Part shown: positions 26,595 to 35,730 of the stretch, one piece after another
Numbering within the stretch: the first letter of the stretch is position 1
Layout of the letters: the number at the start of each line of letters is the position of its first letter
Assembly: GCF_005239135.1 (NCBI RefSeq)
Contig: NZ_QKNX01000002.1
Span: forward strand, 611,770 to 675,769
Direction: 5' to 3'
DNA length: 64,000 nucleotides
From: Natronomonas salsuginis
GTDB taxonomy: Archaea > Halobacteriota > Halobacteria > Halobacteriales > Haloarculaceae
Notes under the pieces: model-generated
Told to the model about the DNA's origin: nothing
Database searches by the model: none
Seen by the model: the letters and a program-made list of their open reading frames with translations, nothing else
Program-made: the position numbers and the translations under genes

Positions 26595-27263
26595 ATGGCG
26601 ATGAAAGGCTCCGGTACGGGCGATTTGACGGTCGTAGACCGCTTCGGCGGTAGCGTCGGCTGGATCGCGTATCCGGACGAGACGATGCAGCGTGCCTCCC
26701 ACGCCGTCGAGAGTGACGGCGGACTGTGGCTCGTCGACCCCGTCGACGCCGAGGGGCTCGACGATCTCCTCGCGGAGTACGCCGATCCGGAGGGTGTGGT
26801 CGTCCTCCTCGACCGACATAAACGCGACGCGGCGGCGATCGCGACCCGACACGACGTGCCCGTCTACGTTCCCGAGTGGATGGATGGCGTCGTCGAGAAA
26901 CTCGACGCGCCGACGAGACGCTTCGATCGGGAGCTGGCGGATTTCGACGTGATTCGGCTAATCAATAACCCGCTGTGGCAGGAAGCGGTGCTGTTCGACG
27001 GCGAGACGCTCGTCGTCCCCGAGTCGCTCGGGACGGCCGACTACTTCCGGACGGCTGCCGAACCGCTTGGCGTTCACCCGATGTTACGCCTCCTGCCGCC
27101 GAAAACGCTCCGGAGCTACGATCCAGATCGGTTGCTCGTCGGTCACGGCGACGGGATCGCCGAAAACGTCGGTCGGACGATCCGTCGGGCGATAGACGGG
27201 AGCAGACGAAACGCGATGGCGCTGTACGCGAAGAGCGTTCGAGAGCTTCTCGGTGGGCGATGA
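26595..27263 (+). CDS. Degenerate metallo-beta-lactamase-fold protein
   Basis: 222 residues. Overall layout and the final LLVGHGDGI resemble haloarchaeal MBL-fold proteins. The metal motif HxHxDH is replaced by DRHKRDA (in VVLLDRHKRDAAAIATRHDV), so zinc binding and hydrolase activity are doubtful. NNPLWQEAVLFDGETLVVPE corresponds to the usual second metal region. TATA-like CATTTATGG ~30 nt upstream supports the start at 26595 (26601 is also possible). Likely a non-catalytic relative. Confidence 0.7.
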   Translation: MAMKGSGTGDLTVVDRFGGSVGWIAYPDETMQRASHAVESDGGLWLVDPVDAEGLDDLLAEYADPEGVVVLLDRHKRDAAAIATRHDVPVYVPEWMDGVVEKLDAPTRRFDRELADFDVIRLINNPLWQEAVLFDGETLVVPESLGTADYFRTAAEPLGVHPMLRLLPPKTLRSYDPDRLLVGHGDGIAENVGRTIRRAIDGSRRNAMALYAKSVRELLGGR

Positions 27264-27315
27264 ACTGGACGATCCGCGGCGGTGAACTTTTGCGATCCGC
27301 CCTCCCACGACCCGC

Positions 27316-28089
27316 ATGAACATCCTCCTCACGAACGACGACGGGATCGACGCTGTCGGGATCCGGACGCTGTACGATCGGCTCTCCCCGATCGCCGACG
27401 TGATGGCCGTCGCGCCGGCGAACGATCAAAGCGCCGTTGGCCGACAGCTCTCACAGACCGTCGATCTGTACGAACACGAGCTCGGGTACGCCGTCGAGGG
27501 AACGCCGGGAGATTGCGTCATCGCTGCCCTCGGCTCGCTGGACTTCGAGCCCGATCTGGTCGTCTCCGGTACCAATCAGGGGGCCAACCTCGGAGCCTAC
27601 GTCCTCGGGCGTTCGGGGACCGTCTCCGCGGCCGTCGAAGCCGCCTTCTTCAACGTCCCAGCGATCGCGGCATCGGTGTACTTTCCCGCCGGCCAGTTCG
27701 ACTTCGACGAGTTCACGCCGGAGCCGGCCCACTTCGGCGAAGCGGCGCGGGCCGTCGAGTTCCTCGTCGAACACGCCTCGAACGTCGGCGTCTTCGAGAC
27801 GGCGGACTACCTCAACGTCAACGCCCCTCTTCCGCCGGCGACGGGGCACGCGAAGATGGAGATCACGCGCCCCTCGCACGTCTACAAGATGGACGCCGAC
27901 CATGACGGCAACGGAACGGTCAGACTCAACGATCGGATCTGGGAGCTGATGGCCGAGGGGAGCATCCCTGATCCCGTCGGTAGCGATCGCCGCGCCGTCA
28001 TCGAGGGACGCGTCAGCGTCTCGCCGCTCACCGCCCCCCACACGACGACCGATCACGAGGCCCTGGTCGGGCTCGCGGAAGCGTACTGA
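27316..28089 (+). CDS. surE: 5'/3'-nucleotidase SurE
   Basis: 257 residues. ILLTNDDGIDAVGIRTLYDR carries the acidic metal ligands (Asp8-Asp9), followed by VAPANDQSAVG and VSGTNQGANLG, the SurE metal and phosphate loops. It dephosphorylates nucleoside monophosphates and possibly polyphosphate. Followed after 2 nt by tspO, probably one transcript. Confidence 0.96.
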   Translation: MNILLTNDDGIDAVGIRTLYDRLSPIADVMAVAPANDQSAVGRQLSQTVDLYEHELGYAVEGTPGDCVIAALGSLDFEPDLVVSGTNQGANLGAYVLGRSGTVSAAVEAAFFNVPAIAASVYFPAGQFDFDEFTPEPAHFGEAARAVEFLVEHASNVGVFETADYLNVNAPLPPATGHAKMEITRPSHVYKMDADHDGNGTVRLNDRIWELMAEGSIPDPVGSDRRAVIEGRVSVSPLTAPHTTTDHEALVGLAEAY

Positions 28090-28091
28090 TC

Positions 28092-28577
28092 GTGCGGTAT
28101 CGTTCGCTCCTGTCGACCTCGCGCGGTGACCTCCTCCGAACCGCCGGCTTCGTCGTCGCCGTCAATCTCGTGGGTACGCTCCCCGCCGTCTTCGTCGGCT
28201 CGAACACCGACTGGATCGACCGCCCCTCGTTTTATCCACCGGAGATCGCCTTCCCGATCGTCTGGACGGCGCTTTTCACCCTCATGGGAATCGCGCTGTC
28301 GGTCGTCTGGGCACACGGGTTCGGTCGGCGCGACGTCCGACTCGCGCTGTCGGCGTTCGGGGTACAGTTCGCACTCAATCTTGCGTGGACCCCGATCTTC
28401 TTCGGGCTGCGACGCCCGGACCTCGGGCTCGCGGTGATCGCCGTCCTCTGGGTCGCCGTCGTCGTGACGATCGTCGCCTTCCACCGTGTCGACCGGCGCG
28501 CGGCCGCGCTGCTCGTCCCGTATCTGCTGTGGGTGTCGTTCGCCGCGGTGCTCAACTACGCCATCTACGCGAGTTGA
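28092..28577 (+). CDS. tspO: TspO/MBR family tryptophan-rich sensory protein
   Basis: 161 residues, GTG start at 28092, five hydrophobic helices. Diagnostic stretches are DWIDRPSFYPPEIAFPIVWT (the WY.....PP.W-type first loop), GVQFALNLAWTPIFFGLRRPD and LLVPYLLWVSFAAVLNYAIY. TspO binds tetrapyrroles and modulates stress or pigment responses. Adjacent to surE with a 2-nt gap. Slightly fewer Trp than bacterial TspO. Confidence 0.93.
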   Translation: MRYRSLLSTSRGDLLRTAGFVVAVNLVGTLPAVFVGSNTDWIDRPSFYPPEIAFPIVWTALFTLMGIALSVVWAHGFGRRDVRLALSAFGVQFALNLAWTPIFFGLRRPDLGLAVIAVLWVAVVVTIVAFHRVDRRAAALLVPYLLWVSFAAVLNYAIYAS

Positions 28578-28601
28578 TCCCGAACGGCTCAACGCCCCGC
28601 C

Positions 28602-28923
28602 TCACGCGTGGGTGATATACGACGCGTCAGACGCCGTCATCCTCCGACGTCTCGTGTTCGAAGCCGCGGCTCTTCGAAACACGCCTACGACCGACCTCGG
28701 GCCGCGTCTCCGAGGAGCAAACACCACGCTCGCGACGAACAGGAGCCCGAAGTCGGCGGCAGCGAGCCGATCGTCGGGGTACGTCGACGGATCTCCATAC
28801 CGTGGGCGATGGGCTGTTTCGAGGTTGGTAGGCCGAGAGATGTCGCGAACGCGCCCGGTGGTCGGGTCCGGGTCGTCGCGGTCGTGCGACTCGGCGTGTC
28901 TGGTCCCGACCGTACGTTAGCAT
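28602..28923 (-). pseudogene. Possible frameshifted small gene in the 28578-28999 gap
   Basis: This ~420-nt gap has no intact gene. On the minus strand a start-less frame from 28916 to the TGA at 28602-28604 reads like a haloarchaeal protein (SHDRDDPDPTTGRVRDISRP, then YGDPSTYPDDRLAAADFGLL, then FVASVVFAP). An ATG at 28923 exists one frame over, so a one-base indel near 28895-28915 would join them. The last ~40 residues are Arg-rich and unconvincing. Weak evidence only; may be non-coding. Confidence 0.3.
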
Positions 28924-28999
28924 CCGAAAACCGCGTGACGAACGTGTCAGCGCCGCTCGCGGGCGTCGGGCGACTTCCAGAAAAGCGTCACAACGCAGC

Positions 29000-29203
29000 C
29001 TATCCGCCGTTAGATCGGCCCTTCCCGCGGAGGTCTGGGGCGACGGCCCACAGCACGATCGCGCCGATCATGGCCAAACCGAGCAGGGCCGTCTCCGCGA
29101 GAGACACGTCGAGGCCGACGTGGACGAAGACGGTTCGCATCTCGATGATGATCGGCACCATGATCACGATGGCGACGAGGAGGCCGAGCGGGCTAACGCG
29201 CAT
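29000..29203 (-). CDS. Small membrane protein of the ba3 oxidase operon
   Basis: 67 residues, two hydrophobic helices (SPLGLLVAIVIMVPIIIEM and LAETALLGLAMIGAIVLWAV), ending APDLRGKGRSNGG. The ATG at 29203 overlaps the stop of the subunit I gene (ATGA), so it belongs to the oxidase operon and is probably an accessory subunit comparable to the small Cba proteins of other haloarchaea. No catalytic residue expected. Confidence 0.72.
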   Translation of the reverse strand: MRVSPLGLLVAIVIMVPIIIEMRTVFVHVGLDVSLAETALLGLAMIGAIVLWAVAPDLRGKGRSNGG

Positions 29204-30954
29204 CAGGAAACCACCTTCGACGCGGTGTCGACTGCGACCTCTCCGTAGAGAAGGACCGACTCGATGAACTGCGGCGACGGGCTTCCACCGGGACCGAAGA
29301 CGCCGCCGCGGCTGATTATCGAGGCGAGCGGTAGCGAATATGCAAGGATCACGAGCAAGACCGCGATTATGGTCCACAGCTTCAGATTATCGAGGACCCG
29401 CGGTGCGTCCTCGGGGCCAGACAGCGTGTCGGCAAACCCGTTGTCGGCGATCCCGTCGGTTCTGCTTCCCAGGACCGTCATCCCGACGATGAAGAGGAAA
29501 AGCAGCGCCGAGATGAAAAGCAGCGTGCCGCCGATGGCGATCTGCATGTTGAGTTCACTCATCGAACCGACCGCGACCTCGTACTCGAAGCCGCGGTACT
29601 CGGGCTCCGCGGTCCGGCGCGGAACGCCGATCAGGCCCTGCCGGTGCATCGAGTTCGACATGAAGGTCATGCCGAGGAACCACAACAGGACCTGCACAAG
29701 GCCGGCCGTCTTGCTCCAGAGCTTCTTGCCGGTCATCTGTGGGAGGAACCAGTACGTGACAGCCATGAACGTCAGGGCCACGGCGGTCCCGATGGTGAGG
29801 TGGAAGTGACCGACGACCCACCACGTGTTGTGGACGAGGTAGTTGATGTTCATGCCGGCGTTGATCATCCCGGAGAATCCGGCGGCGGCGAACATCAGTC
29901 CGGCAAGCGCCATGCCGGCGAACACCGGGTCACGCCACGGGAGCGCACGGAGCCACCCGAACGTGCCCGACCCGCCGCGCTGGCGAGCCCCGTGTTCCAT
30001 ACTGGCGACGACGGTAAAGGCCGTCAACAGGCTCGGTAACAGCAGGAACATCGTGTTCACCATGACGATGAACTTGAACCCCTCCGCGATTCCGGGGTCG
30101 AGGTACTGGTGGTGAATTCCGGTCGGCGTCGAGAGGATCAAAAAGAGGACGAAGACCACGCGTGCGAGCGGATCACTGAACAGTTTTCCGCCGGAGATCT
30201 TCGGCAGCAGAGTGTACCACAGCATGTACGCCGGCATCAGCCAGAAGTACACGACAGCGTGACCGAAGTACCAAAACAGCGTTCGGGTCAAGAGCGCGTT
30301 GACCTGATCGAAGATACCGAGCGACCACGGCAAAAGAAAGACGAGCACGGAAATGGCCACGCCGAGGCTGGAGAGATACCAAAACAGAGTCGTCGTCAAC
30401 GCCATGAACGTCGGCAGCGGGATCCGCTCGTCTGGGTTTTCGCGTTTCCACGCCCACCACGAGCGGAACCAATCGAAGCCGGCGATCCACGTGCCGACGA
30501 TGAAGACCACGAGACCGAGATAGAACAGCGGGTGCGCCTGTAGCGGCGCGTAGAACGTGTAGAGAACGGCCGCGCTCATGTCGAGTCCTGGGATGAACGC
30601 GCCGAGGATGGCGATACCGGCCATGAGCGTTCCGGCCACCATGAGTCCGTACCAGGCCCACGCGAAGCGCATACTTTCGAGACCACGGTCGAGACTCGTC
30701 GTGACGGCCCACGTGAAGATGGCGACGAGGAAGAAGATCGTGAACGTCAACACCAACAGGACGGCGTGTAGCGTGAGCAATGAGTAGTAGTCGGCCGACT
30801 CGACGATCCGAGCGATGTCGAGCCGGTGGAACACCTGCAACAGGCCCATCAGCGCGCCGACGAAGAGCGCGACAAAGGAACTGTAAAACGCCGTGCGAAT
30901 GAGCTTCGCCTCGCTCGGGAACTGATCGATGTACGTGCTTCCTTCGACGCTCAT
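29203..30954 (-). CDS. cbaA: ba3-type cytochrome c oxidase subunit I
   Basis: 583 residues with ~13 membrane helices. The CuB motif YFGHAVVYFWLMPAY has the His...Val-Tyr pattern of B-type (ba3) oxidases. TPTGIHHQYLDP holds the HH CuB ligands and VVGHFHLTIG the haem ligands. It reduces O2 to water at the haem a3-CuB centre and pumps protons. Overlaps subunit II upstream (4 nt) and the small protein downstream (ATGA). Operon order on the minus strand is 54-aa peptide, subunit II, subunit I, 67-aa protein. Confidence 0.96.
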   Translation of the reverse strand: MSVEGSTYIDQFPSEAKLIRTAFYSSFVALFVGALMGLLQVFHRLDIARIVESADYYSLLTLHAVLLVLTFTIFFLVAIFTWAVTTSLDRGLESMRFAWAWYGLMVAGTLMAGIAILGAFIPGLDMSAAVLYTFYAPLQAHPLFYLGLVVFIVGTWIAGFDWFRSWWAWKRENPDERIPLPTFMALTTTLFWYLSSLGVAISVLVFLLPWSLGIFDQVNALLTRTLFWYFGHAVVYFWLMPAYMLWYTLLPKISGGKLFSDPLARVVFVLFLILSTPTGIHHQYLDPGIAEGFKFIVMVNTMFLLLPSLLTAFTVVASMEHGARQRGGSGTFGWLRALPWRDPVFAGMALAGLMFAAAGFSGMINAGMNINYLVHNTWWVVGHFHLTIGTAVALTFMAVTYWFLPQMTGKKLWSKTAGLVQVLLWFLGMTFMSNSMHRQGLIGVPRRTAEPEYRGFEYEVAVGSMSELNMQIAIGGTLLFISALLFLFIVGMTVLGSRTDGIADNGFADTLSGPEDAPRVLDNLKLWTIIAVLLVILAYSLPLASIISRGGVFGPGGSPSPQFIESVLLYGEVAVDTASKVVS

Positions 30955-31454
30955 TGGTCTCCCTCCAGCTGGAACTCCTCTTGGGGAACGACGACGAGTT
31001 TGCCCTCCATATCGTGGTGGCCGGCCCCGCAGTACTCACTGCAGATAATGCCGTACTCCCCCGGTTCTTCGGTTTCGACCGTTAGGCTCGCGACTTCGCC
31101 GGGGATGATCATCGTGTTCGCGTTCGTGCCGACGACGCTGAAACTGTGGATCACGTCCTCGCTCGTGAGTCGAAACGTCACGGTGCTGTTCGCCGGAACC
31201 TCGATCTCGCCCGGGAAGTACGCGAACTGCACCGCGATCACGTGAACCTCGTACTCGTTCTCACCGACCCGTTCGACGCCGGGGTCGGAAAACCCGGGGT
31301 GCTCGCCGAGGTTGTCCGGGTCGACAGTCGGAGAGGAGTCGTCGATCATCGCGATTCCGAGACCGACCGACCCGTACGTGATCGTCAGGATGAAGCCGAC
31401 GATGAGCAGCATCGACGCGGCGAGCCAGAACTTCTCGTACGTGTGGATGTTCAT
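30951..31454 (-). CDS. cbaB: ba3-type cytochrome c oxidase subunit II
   Basis: 167 residues. One N-terminal membrane helix (~10-35) anchors a cupredoxin domain. The CuA site is seen in VIHSF and SEYCGAGHHDM of the segment GIICSEYCGAGHHDMEGK (two Cys, His, Met), so it accepts electrons from a blue copper protein or cytochrome. GVERVGENEYEVHVIAVQFAYFPGEI is the usual strand before the site. Overlaps subunit I by 4 nt and the 54-aa gene by 4 nt (ATGA). Confidence 0.95.
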   Translation of the reverse strand: MNIHTYEKFWLAASMLLIVGFILTITYGSVGLGIAMIDDSSPTVDPDNLGEHPGFSDPGVERVGENEYEVHVIAVQFAYFPGEIEVPANSTVTFRLTSEDVIHSFSVVGTNANTMIIPGEVASLTVETEEPGEYGIICSEYCGAGHHDMEGKLVVVPQEEFQLEGDQ

Positions 31455-31615
31455 GCGATCACTCCGACGACGGTCAGGTCGTTCCCGAGGAACTCAACGA
31501 AGTACATGAAGATCCACAGGACGACGAGTATCAGAAAATATACCATTATTAACGCTAACGTTCCTTTCGGATCGAACTCGTCGTGTCCGATCTCCCGTTC
31601 AAGCTCTGAGCTCAT
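31451..31615 (-). CDS. 54-aa single-helix subunit of the ba3 oxidase (CbaD/subunit IIa-like)
   Basis: 54 residues from the ATG at 31615 to the TGA at 31451. A short acidic N-terminus (SSELEREIGHDEFDPKG) is followed by one helix (TLALIMVYFLILVVLWIFMY) and a short tail FVEFLGNDLTVVGVIA. The stop overlaps the subunit II ATG (ATGA). Position first in the operon and the one-helix layout match the subunit IIa/CbaD polypeptide of ba3 oxidases, which packs beside subunits I and II. A TATA-like CATTAACT ~25 nt upstream suggests a leaderless operon start. Confidence 0.8.
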   Translation of the reverse strand: MSSELEREIGHDEFDPKGTLALIMVYFLILVVLWIFMYFVEFLGNDLTVVGVIA

Positions 31616-31716
31616 GTGTGCGCTCTATGTGTGGCGAGTTAATGTAATAGTTCACCCGATCCAGTTCGGTGGGATTCGGCCGATGGTTTTTAACTAATCG
31701 GGCCGTAGCGTTTTTC

Positions 31717-31917
31717 ATGGATTCGGCTTCGATCTCTCCGAGGGTGGCGGTCGCCGTCGGCGTGCTCGCGCTCGCCCCGGTCGCCTGGTATGGTCTCGCT
31801 AGCTCGGGAACCGCGGGGCTCGTGTCGGCGATCAACGTCGCCCTCATCCTCATCGGACTGTTCGTCGCCACGGGGCCGGCAAACGGTTCGGATCACCACG
31901 GCCACGCGTCCGCCTGA
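31717..31917 (+). CDS. Small two-helix membrane protein, probable ba3-oxidase-associated
   Basis: 66 residues from the ATG at 31717 (MDSASISPRVAVAVGVLALA). Two helices (~8-27 and ~34-54), ending GSDHHGHASA with His residues that could bind copper. It is divergent from the oxidase operon and 3 nt ahead of the SafE-like gene. I recall small haloarchaeal proteins of this shape annotated as ba3-oxidase subunits. TTTTTAACTA ~27 nt upstream supports this start. Confidence 0.65.
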   Translation: MDSASISPRVAVAVGVLALAPVAWYGLASSGTAGLVSAINVALILIGLFVATGPANGSDHHGHASA

Positions 31918-31920
31918 TCG

Positions 31921-32766
31921 ATGGGAGCCGCCACACCGGCTGCCGCTCTCGCCGTCATCGCCCAGAGCCACGACCACGGCTCGGCGACGGCGATCACGGC
32001 CGGAAACATCGACCTCCTGGTATTTCTCGTCGTCGGCTTGTTCGCCGGCGCGCACTGTCTCGGCATGTGTGGGCCGCTCGTGACTACCTACGCGGACCGG
32101 TTCAACCCCCAACGTGGCTCCACGTCCAAGCGCGGCAACGCGTTGACGCTGTACGAAGTGCGCCAGCACGCGCTGTTCAACCTCGGCCGCGCCGGCAGTT
32201 ACGCGCTCTTGGGCGGGCTGTTCGGCCTGCTCGGCGGCCTGGCGTTCACCTCGGTCGACGCGGTCGCGGCGATCGGAAACGACGTTCGGGCGGGGGTCGG
32301 AATCCTCGTCGGCGTCGCCATCATCGCCAGCGGCGCCTACTACCTCCGGGGGCAGTCGGGCGTCCCGCACGGCATCCCGGTCGTCGGCTCGCTCTTCGCT
32401 CGAATCTCGGGACTGCTCACCGGGCGCATCGACCGACTCGCGAACTCACCCGGAATCGTCGGCTTGGGTGCGATCCACGGATTACTCCCCTGTCCGATCA
32501 TCTACCCGGCGTATCTGTACGCGTTCGCCCTCGGCGATCCGATACGGAGCGCGCTGTCGCTCGGCGTCCTCGGCCTCGGGACGATTCCGACGCTGTTCGT
32601 CTACGGGACCGCGCTGGGATCGTTGGGGACTGCAAACCGGGTTCGACTCCACCGGGTGCTCGGTGCCGCCTTCATTGTGCTCGGCTACATCCCGCTCCAG
32701 CACGGACTGATGCTCTACGGTATCCATCTACCGCACCCACCGATCCCGTTCTACCAACCACTCTAA
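31921..32766 (+). CDS. SafE/CcoI-neighbour-type sulfite exporter family membrane protein
   Basis: 281 residues with six or more helices. The motif AGAHCLGMCGPLV (Cys-x3-Cys, with Met) near residue 45 and GAIHGLLPCPIIYPAYLYA near residue 185 mark the COG2836 SafE/TauE-like family, found next to copper ATPases and oxidase genes. Cys, Met and His pairs within helices suggest a copper-related role in oxidase assembly rather than sulfite export. Between the 66-aa gene and the P1B ATPase on the same strand. Confidence 0.85.
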   Translation: MGAATPAAALAVIAQSHDHGSATAITAGNIDLLVFLVVGLFAGAHCLGMCGPLVTTYADRFNPQRGSTSKRGNALTLYEVRQHALFNLGRAGSYALLGGLFGLLGGLAFTSVDAVAAIGNDVRAGVGILVGVAIIASGAYYLRGQSGVPHGIPVVGSLFARISGLLTGRIDRLANSPGIVGLGAIHGLLPCPIIYPAYLYAFALGDPIRSALSLGVLGLGTIPTLFVYGTALGSLGTANRVRLHRVLGAAFIVLGYIPLQHGLMLYGIHLPHPPIPFYQPL

Positions 32767-32775
32767 CAAGCGCCG

Positions 32776-35217
32776 ATGACCACCACTGACCATCCATCAG
32801 AGTCGACGACCGCCGAGACGAGCTGTCGGCTCTGTGATCTTCCGACGCCGACGCAGCCGATAACCGACCCCGATGTCGACGGCGAGTTCTGCTGTCGCGG
32901 CTGTCTCGAAGTCCAGCGCTCGTTGGGTGACCTCGACGACGCGGCGGCGACGGCGGTCAAAGACGCCATCGAAGGCGATGACTCGACGGATCGAACACCG
33001 GACGCCGAAGACGAGGACGGCGAAGCCGCGTTCTTCGCCGTCGACGGGATGCACTGTACGACCTGTGAGGCGTTCCTCGAGGGCCGGGGACGAACCCGAG
33101 ACGGCGTCTACGACGTCGAAGCCAGCTACGCGACCGACACCGTCCGCGTTCGGTACGACCCCGACGTGCTCGCCGAGGACGACCTCCTCGAGATCCTGTC
33201 CGGATACGGCTACACCGCCGGTCGCCGCAAGGACGGCTCGCCGGGCGGAGACGCGAACGAGACCGCCGCGTTCCTCGCCGGCGGCGGCTTCTTCGGCATG
33301 ATGGTGATGGTCATGTACGCGTTCTTTCTGTATCCGACGTACTTCGGATACGCCCCCGTCGTCGACTTTGGCGGTTACGATGGGCTGTACGTCTTCGGGT
33401 ACATCTGGATCATGTCGTCGTTCGTCCTCTTTTACACCGGGTGGCCGATCCTTCGCGGGGCGTACGTCAGCCTCCGCGCAGGCGTTCCGAACATGGACCT
33501 CCTCGTCGCGCTCGCCGCGCTGAGCGCCTACGTGTACAGCACCCTCGCGATGGGCGTTGGCCGGACCGACCTCTACTTCGACGTGTCGGTCGCCATCATC
33601 CTCGTGGTGACCGGCGGCAGCTACTACGAGCGCAAGATCAAACAGCGCGCCGTCGGCCGGCTGTCGGCGCTCACGGAGCAGTCGATCGACGACGCGCGCC
33701 GTGCGGACGGGGAAACGGTCCCCATCGACGCCGTCGAACCGGGCGACAGACTCCTCGTTCGCCCCGGCGAGCGCGTTCCCCTCGACGGTGAGATCGTCGA
33801 GGGAAGCGCCGCCGTCGACGAGTCGCTCGTGACCGGCGAGTCCGCGCCCGTCGGTAAGCGCCCTGGCGATCCGGTCGCCGGCGGCACGGTCGTGACCGAC
33901 GCGCCGATCGTGATCGAGGTCGACGATCCCGCGACGAGCACGCTCGACCGGCTGGTGGAACTGCTCTGGGAGATCCAGAGTTCGACGCCGGGCGTCCAGC
34001 GGTTGGCCGACCGGCTCGCGACAGTCTTCGTCCCGATCGTCATCGTCATCTCGGGCGCGACGGTCGCGTGGACGCTGCTCTCGGGCGGTGGGTTCACGAC
34101 TGCCATGCTCCTCGGATTGACCGTCCTCATCGTTTCTTGCCCGTGCGCGCTGGGGCTCGCGACGCCGTTGGCCATCGCGTCGGGGATCAAGACGGCGACC
34201 GACCGTGGGATCATCGTGACCGCCGAGGCGGTGTTCGAGGACGCCCCGGAGATCGAAACCGTCGTGCTAGACAAGACGGGGACGCTGACCGAGGGGGCGA
34301 TGTCCGTGGTCTCGGTGCACGGCGAGCATCCCGACGAGGTTGTCCGCCGCGCCGCGGCGGTCGAGTCGCTCTCCGAACATCCGATCGCGGCCGCCATCGT
34401 CGAGTACGCCTCGGATTCGACGGCCTCCTCGACCGGCGCAGCGACGGATGGCGGCACGGCGGCCGTCGATCCGGACACGTTCGATCGGGCGTCCCGGGGC
34501 GTCAGCGCCCCGGTCGACGGCGCCGAGACCGTCGTCGGACACCCGGATCTACTCCGCGAACGCGGCCTCTCGATCGACGCCGAGATCCAGCGACGGATCG
34601 AAGCCACCAGGGACGCAGGCGACGTGCCGGTCGTCGTCGGCTGGGGCGGGCGCGCACGCGGCGTCATCGTCGTCGGCGACACCCCTCGAAGCGAGTGGCG
34701 AGAGACGGTCGAGACGCTCGCAGCGGATCGCGACATCATTGTATTGACCGGTGACGAGGGAGCCGCGGCCGATCGGTTCAGGTCGGTCGACGGCGTCTCG
34801 GAGGTGTTCGACGGCGTCCCCCCGGAGGCGAAAGCCGAGACGGTCAGACGGCTCAGACGACGCGGCCCGGTCGCGATGGTCGGCGACGGGAGCAACGACG
34901 CGCCGGCGCTCGCTGCGGCCGATCTCGGGGTCGCGCTGGGAAGCGGGACGAAACTCGCGGGCGATGCGGCCGACGCGGTCGTCGTCGACGACGACCTCCG
35001 GGCGATTCCGGAGACGTTCCAAATTGCCGAGCGAACGAACGGCCGGATCGGACAGAATCTCGGCTGGGCGTTCGTCTACAACGGCCTCGCGATCCCGCTC
35101 GCCGTCGCCGGACTGTTGAATCCGCTGTTGGCCGCGGTCGCGATGGCGGCGTCGAGCACGCTCGTCGTGGCGAACTCGTCGCGATCGTTGGGACCGTTCG
35201 ATCGCGACGAACCGTGA
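32776..35217 (+). CDS. Copper-transporting P1B-type ATPase (CcoI/CopA-like)
   Basis: 813 residues. N-terminal CxxC...CCxxC zinc-ribbon-like region (Cys17, Cys20; FCCRGC ~37-42), then an HMA domain with GMHCTTC (Cys94, Cys97), eight membrane helices with C455-P-C457, TGES actuator loop, phosphorylation site D499KTGT and hinge GDGSNDAPAL (~703). It exports or supplies Cu(I). The N-terminal CCRGC plus HMA architecture and the adjacent SafE-like and ba3 oxidase genes fit copper delivery to the oxidase (CcoI/FixI role). Stop abuts a convergent truncated gene. Confidence 0.95.
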   Translation: MTTTDHPSESTTAETSCRLCDLPTPTQPITDPDVDGEFCCRGCLEVQRSLGDLDDAAATAVKDAIEGDDSTDRTPDAEDEDGEAAFFAVDGMHCTTCEAFLEGRGRTRDGVYDVEASYATDTVRVRYDPDVLAEDDLLEILSGYGYTAGRRKDGSPGGDANETAAFLAGGGFFGMMVMVMYAFFLYPTYFGYAPVVDFGGYDGLYVFGYIWIMSSFVLFYTGWPILRGAYVSLRAGVPNMDLLVALAALSAYVYSTLAMGVGRTDLYFDVSVAIILVVTGGSYYERKIKQRAVGRLSALTEQSIDDARRADGETVPIDAVEPGDRLLVRPGERVPLDGEIVEGSAAVDESLVTGESAPVGKRPGDPVAGGTVVTDAPIVIEVDDPATSTLDRLVELLWEIQSSTPGVQRLADRLATVFVPIVIVISGATVAWTLLSGGGFTTAMLLGLTVLIVSCPCALGLATPLAIASGIKTATDRGIIVTAEAVFEDAPEIETVVLDKTGTLTEGAMSVVSVHGEHPDEVVRRAAAVESLSEHPIAAAIVEYASDSTASSTGAATDGGTAAVDPDTFDRASRGVSAPVDGAETVVGHPDLLRERGLSIDAEIQRRIEATRDAGDVPVVVGWGGRARGVIVVGDTPRSEWRETVETLAADRDIIVLTGDEGAAADRFRSVDGVSEVFDGVPPEAKAETVRRLRRRGPVAMVGDGSNDAPALAAADLGVALGSGTKLAGDAADAVVVDDDLRAIPETFQIAERTNGRIGQNLGWAFVYNGLAIPLAVAGLLNPLLAAVAMAASSTLVVANSSRSLGPFDRDEP

Positions 35218-35730
35218 TCAAAACGGCGCATTTTCGGTTAGGTCACCGATCCCCGAGGAACTCTGTGAGGGACTCGAACTGGGACCGAGGCTGCCGCTCG
35301 GGTCATCGATCCCCTCGACGGACCCGATCTCCTCGAACGTCTCTTCGATGTCGGCCAGTCCGTCGTTGATCGAGCCGCTGTCGTGGTGCATCGGGGTGGC
35401 GCAAACGCGGACGAGATCGTAGTCGTGCTGTTCTGTGAGCCCGTTCCACGCCCGAAACGACCCGATCGTCAGCGTGTGCGCCTGCGGGCAGAAGGGCGTC
35501 GACGGCGTGAACTCCGCGCGGAGGATCGACGGATCGTCGGCCTCCTCTGCGTACCGGTAGCCGGCGTTCGGGTGTCTGGTATCGAGGTTCAGCCGGGCGA
35601 GATTGTGAAAGGCGACATACCCCTCGCCGCACAGCAGGTCGTGTCCGTCGAGGAACGGTCCGGGGTCTCGAACGTGCTTCTCGACGAACGCATCGTACTC
35701 GTCGAAGAGATCGTCGCTGCCGTCGCCGGG
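35218..35730 (-). pseudogene. Truncated haloarchaeal conserved gene lacking its N-terminus
   Basis: The minus-strand frame reads DDLFDEYDAFVEKHVRDPGP, later GEGYVAFHNLARLNLDTRHP, NAGYRYAEEADDPSILRAEF, STPFCPQAHTLTIGSFRAWN and ends SGIGDLTENAPF with TGA at 35218-35220. This looks like a real conserved haloarchaeal domain. The frame is open upstream to 35814 but contains no start codon, and beyond ~35730 it becomes antisense to an ATPase remnant. It was apparently cut and joined to foreign sequence, so it is unlikely to be expressed as a normal protein. The family is not identified. Confidence 0.6.

Noticed and set aside
28578..28999. Hidden structural RNA or tRNA in the gap
   Set aside because: No cloverleaf, T-loop GTTCGANTC context or conserved RNA motif could be found; only a weak broken protein frame.
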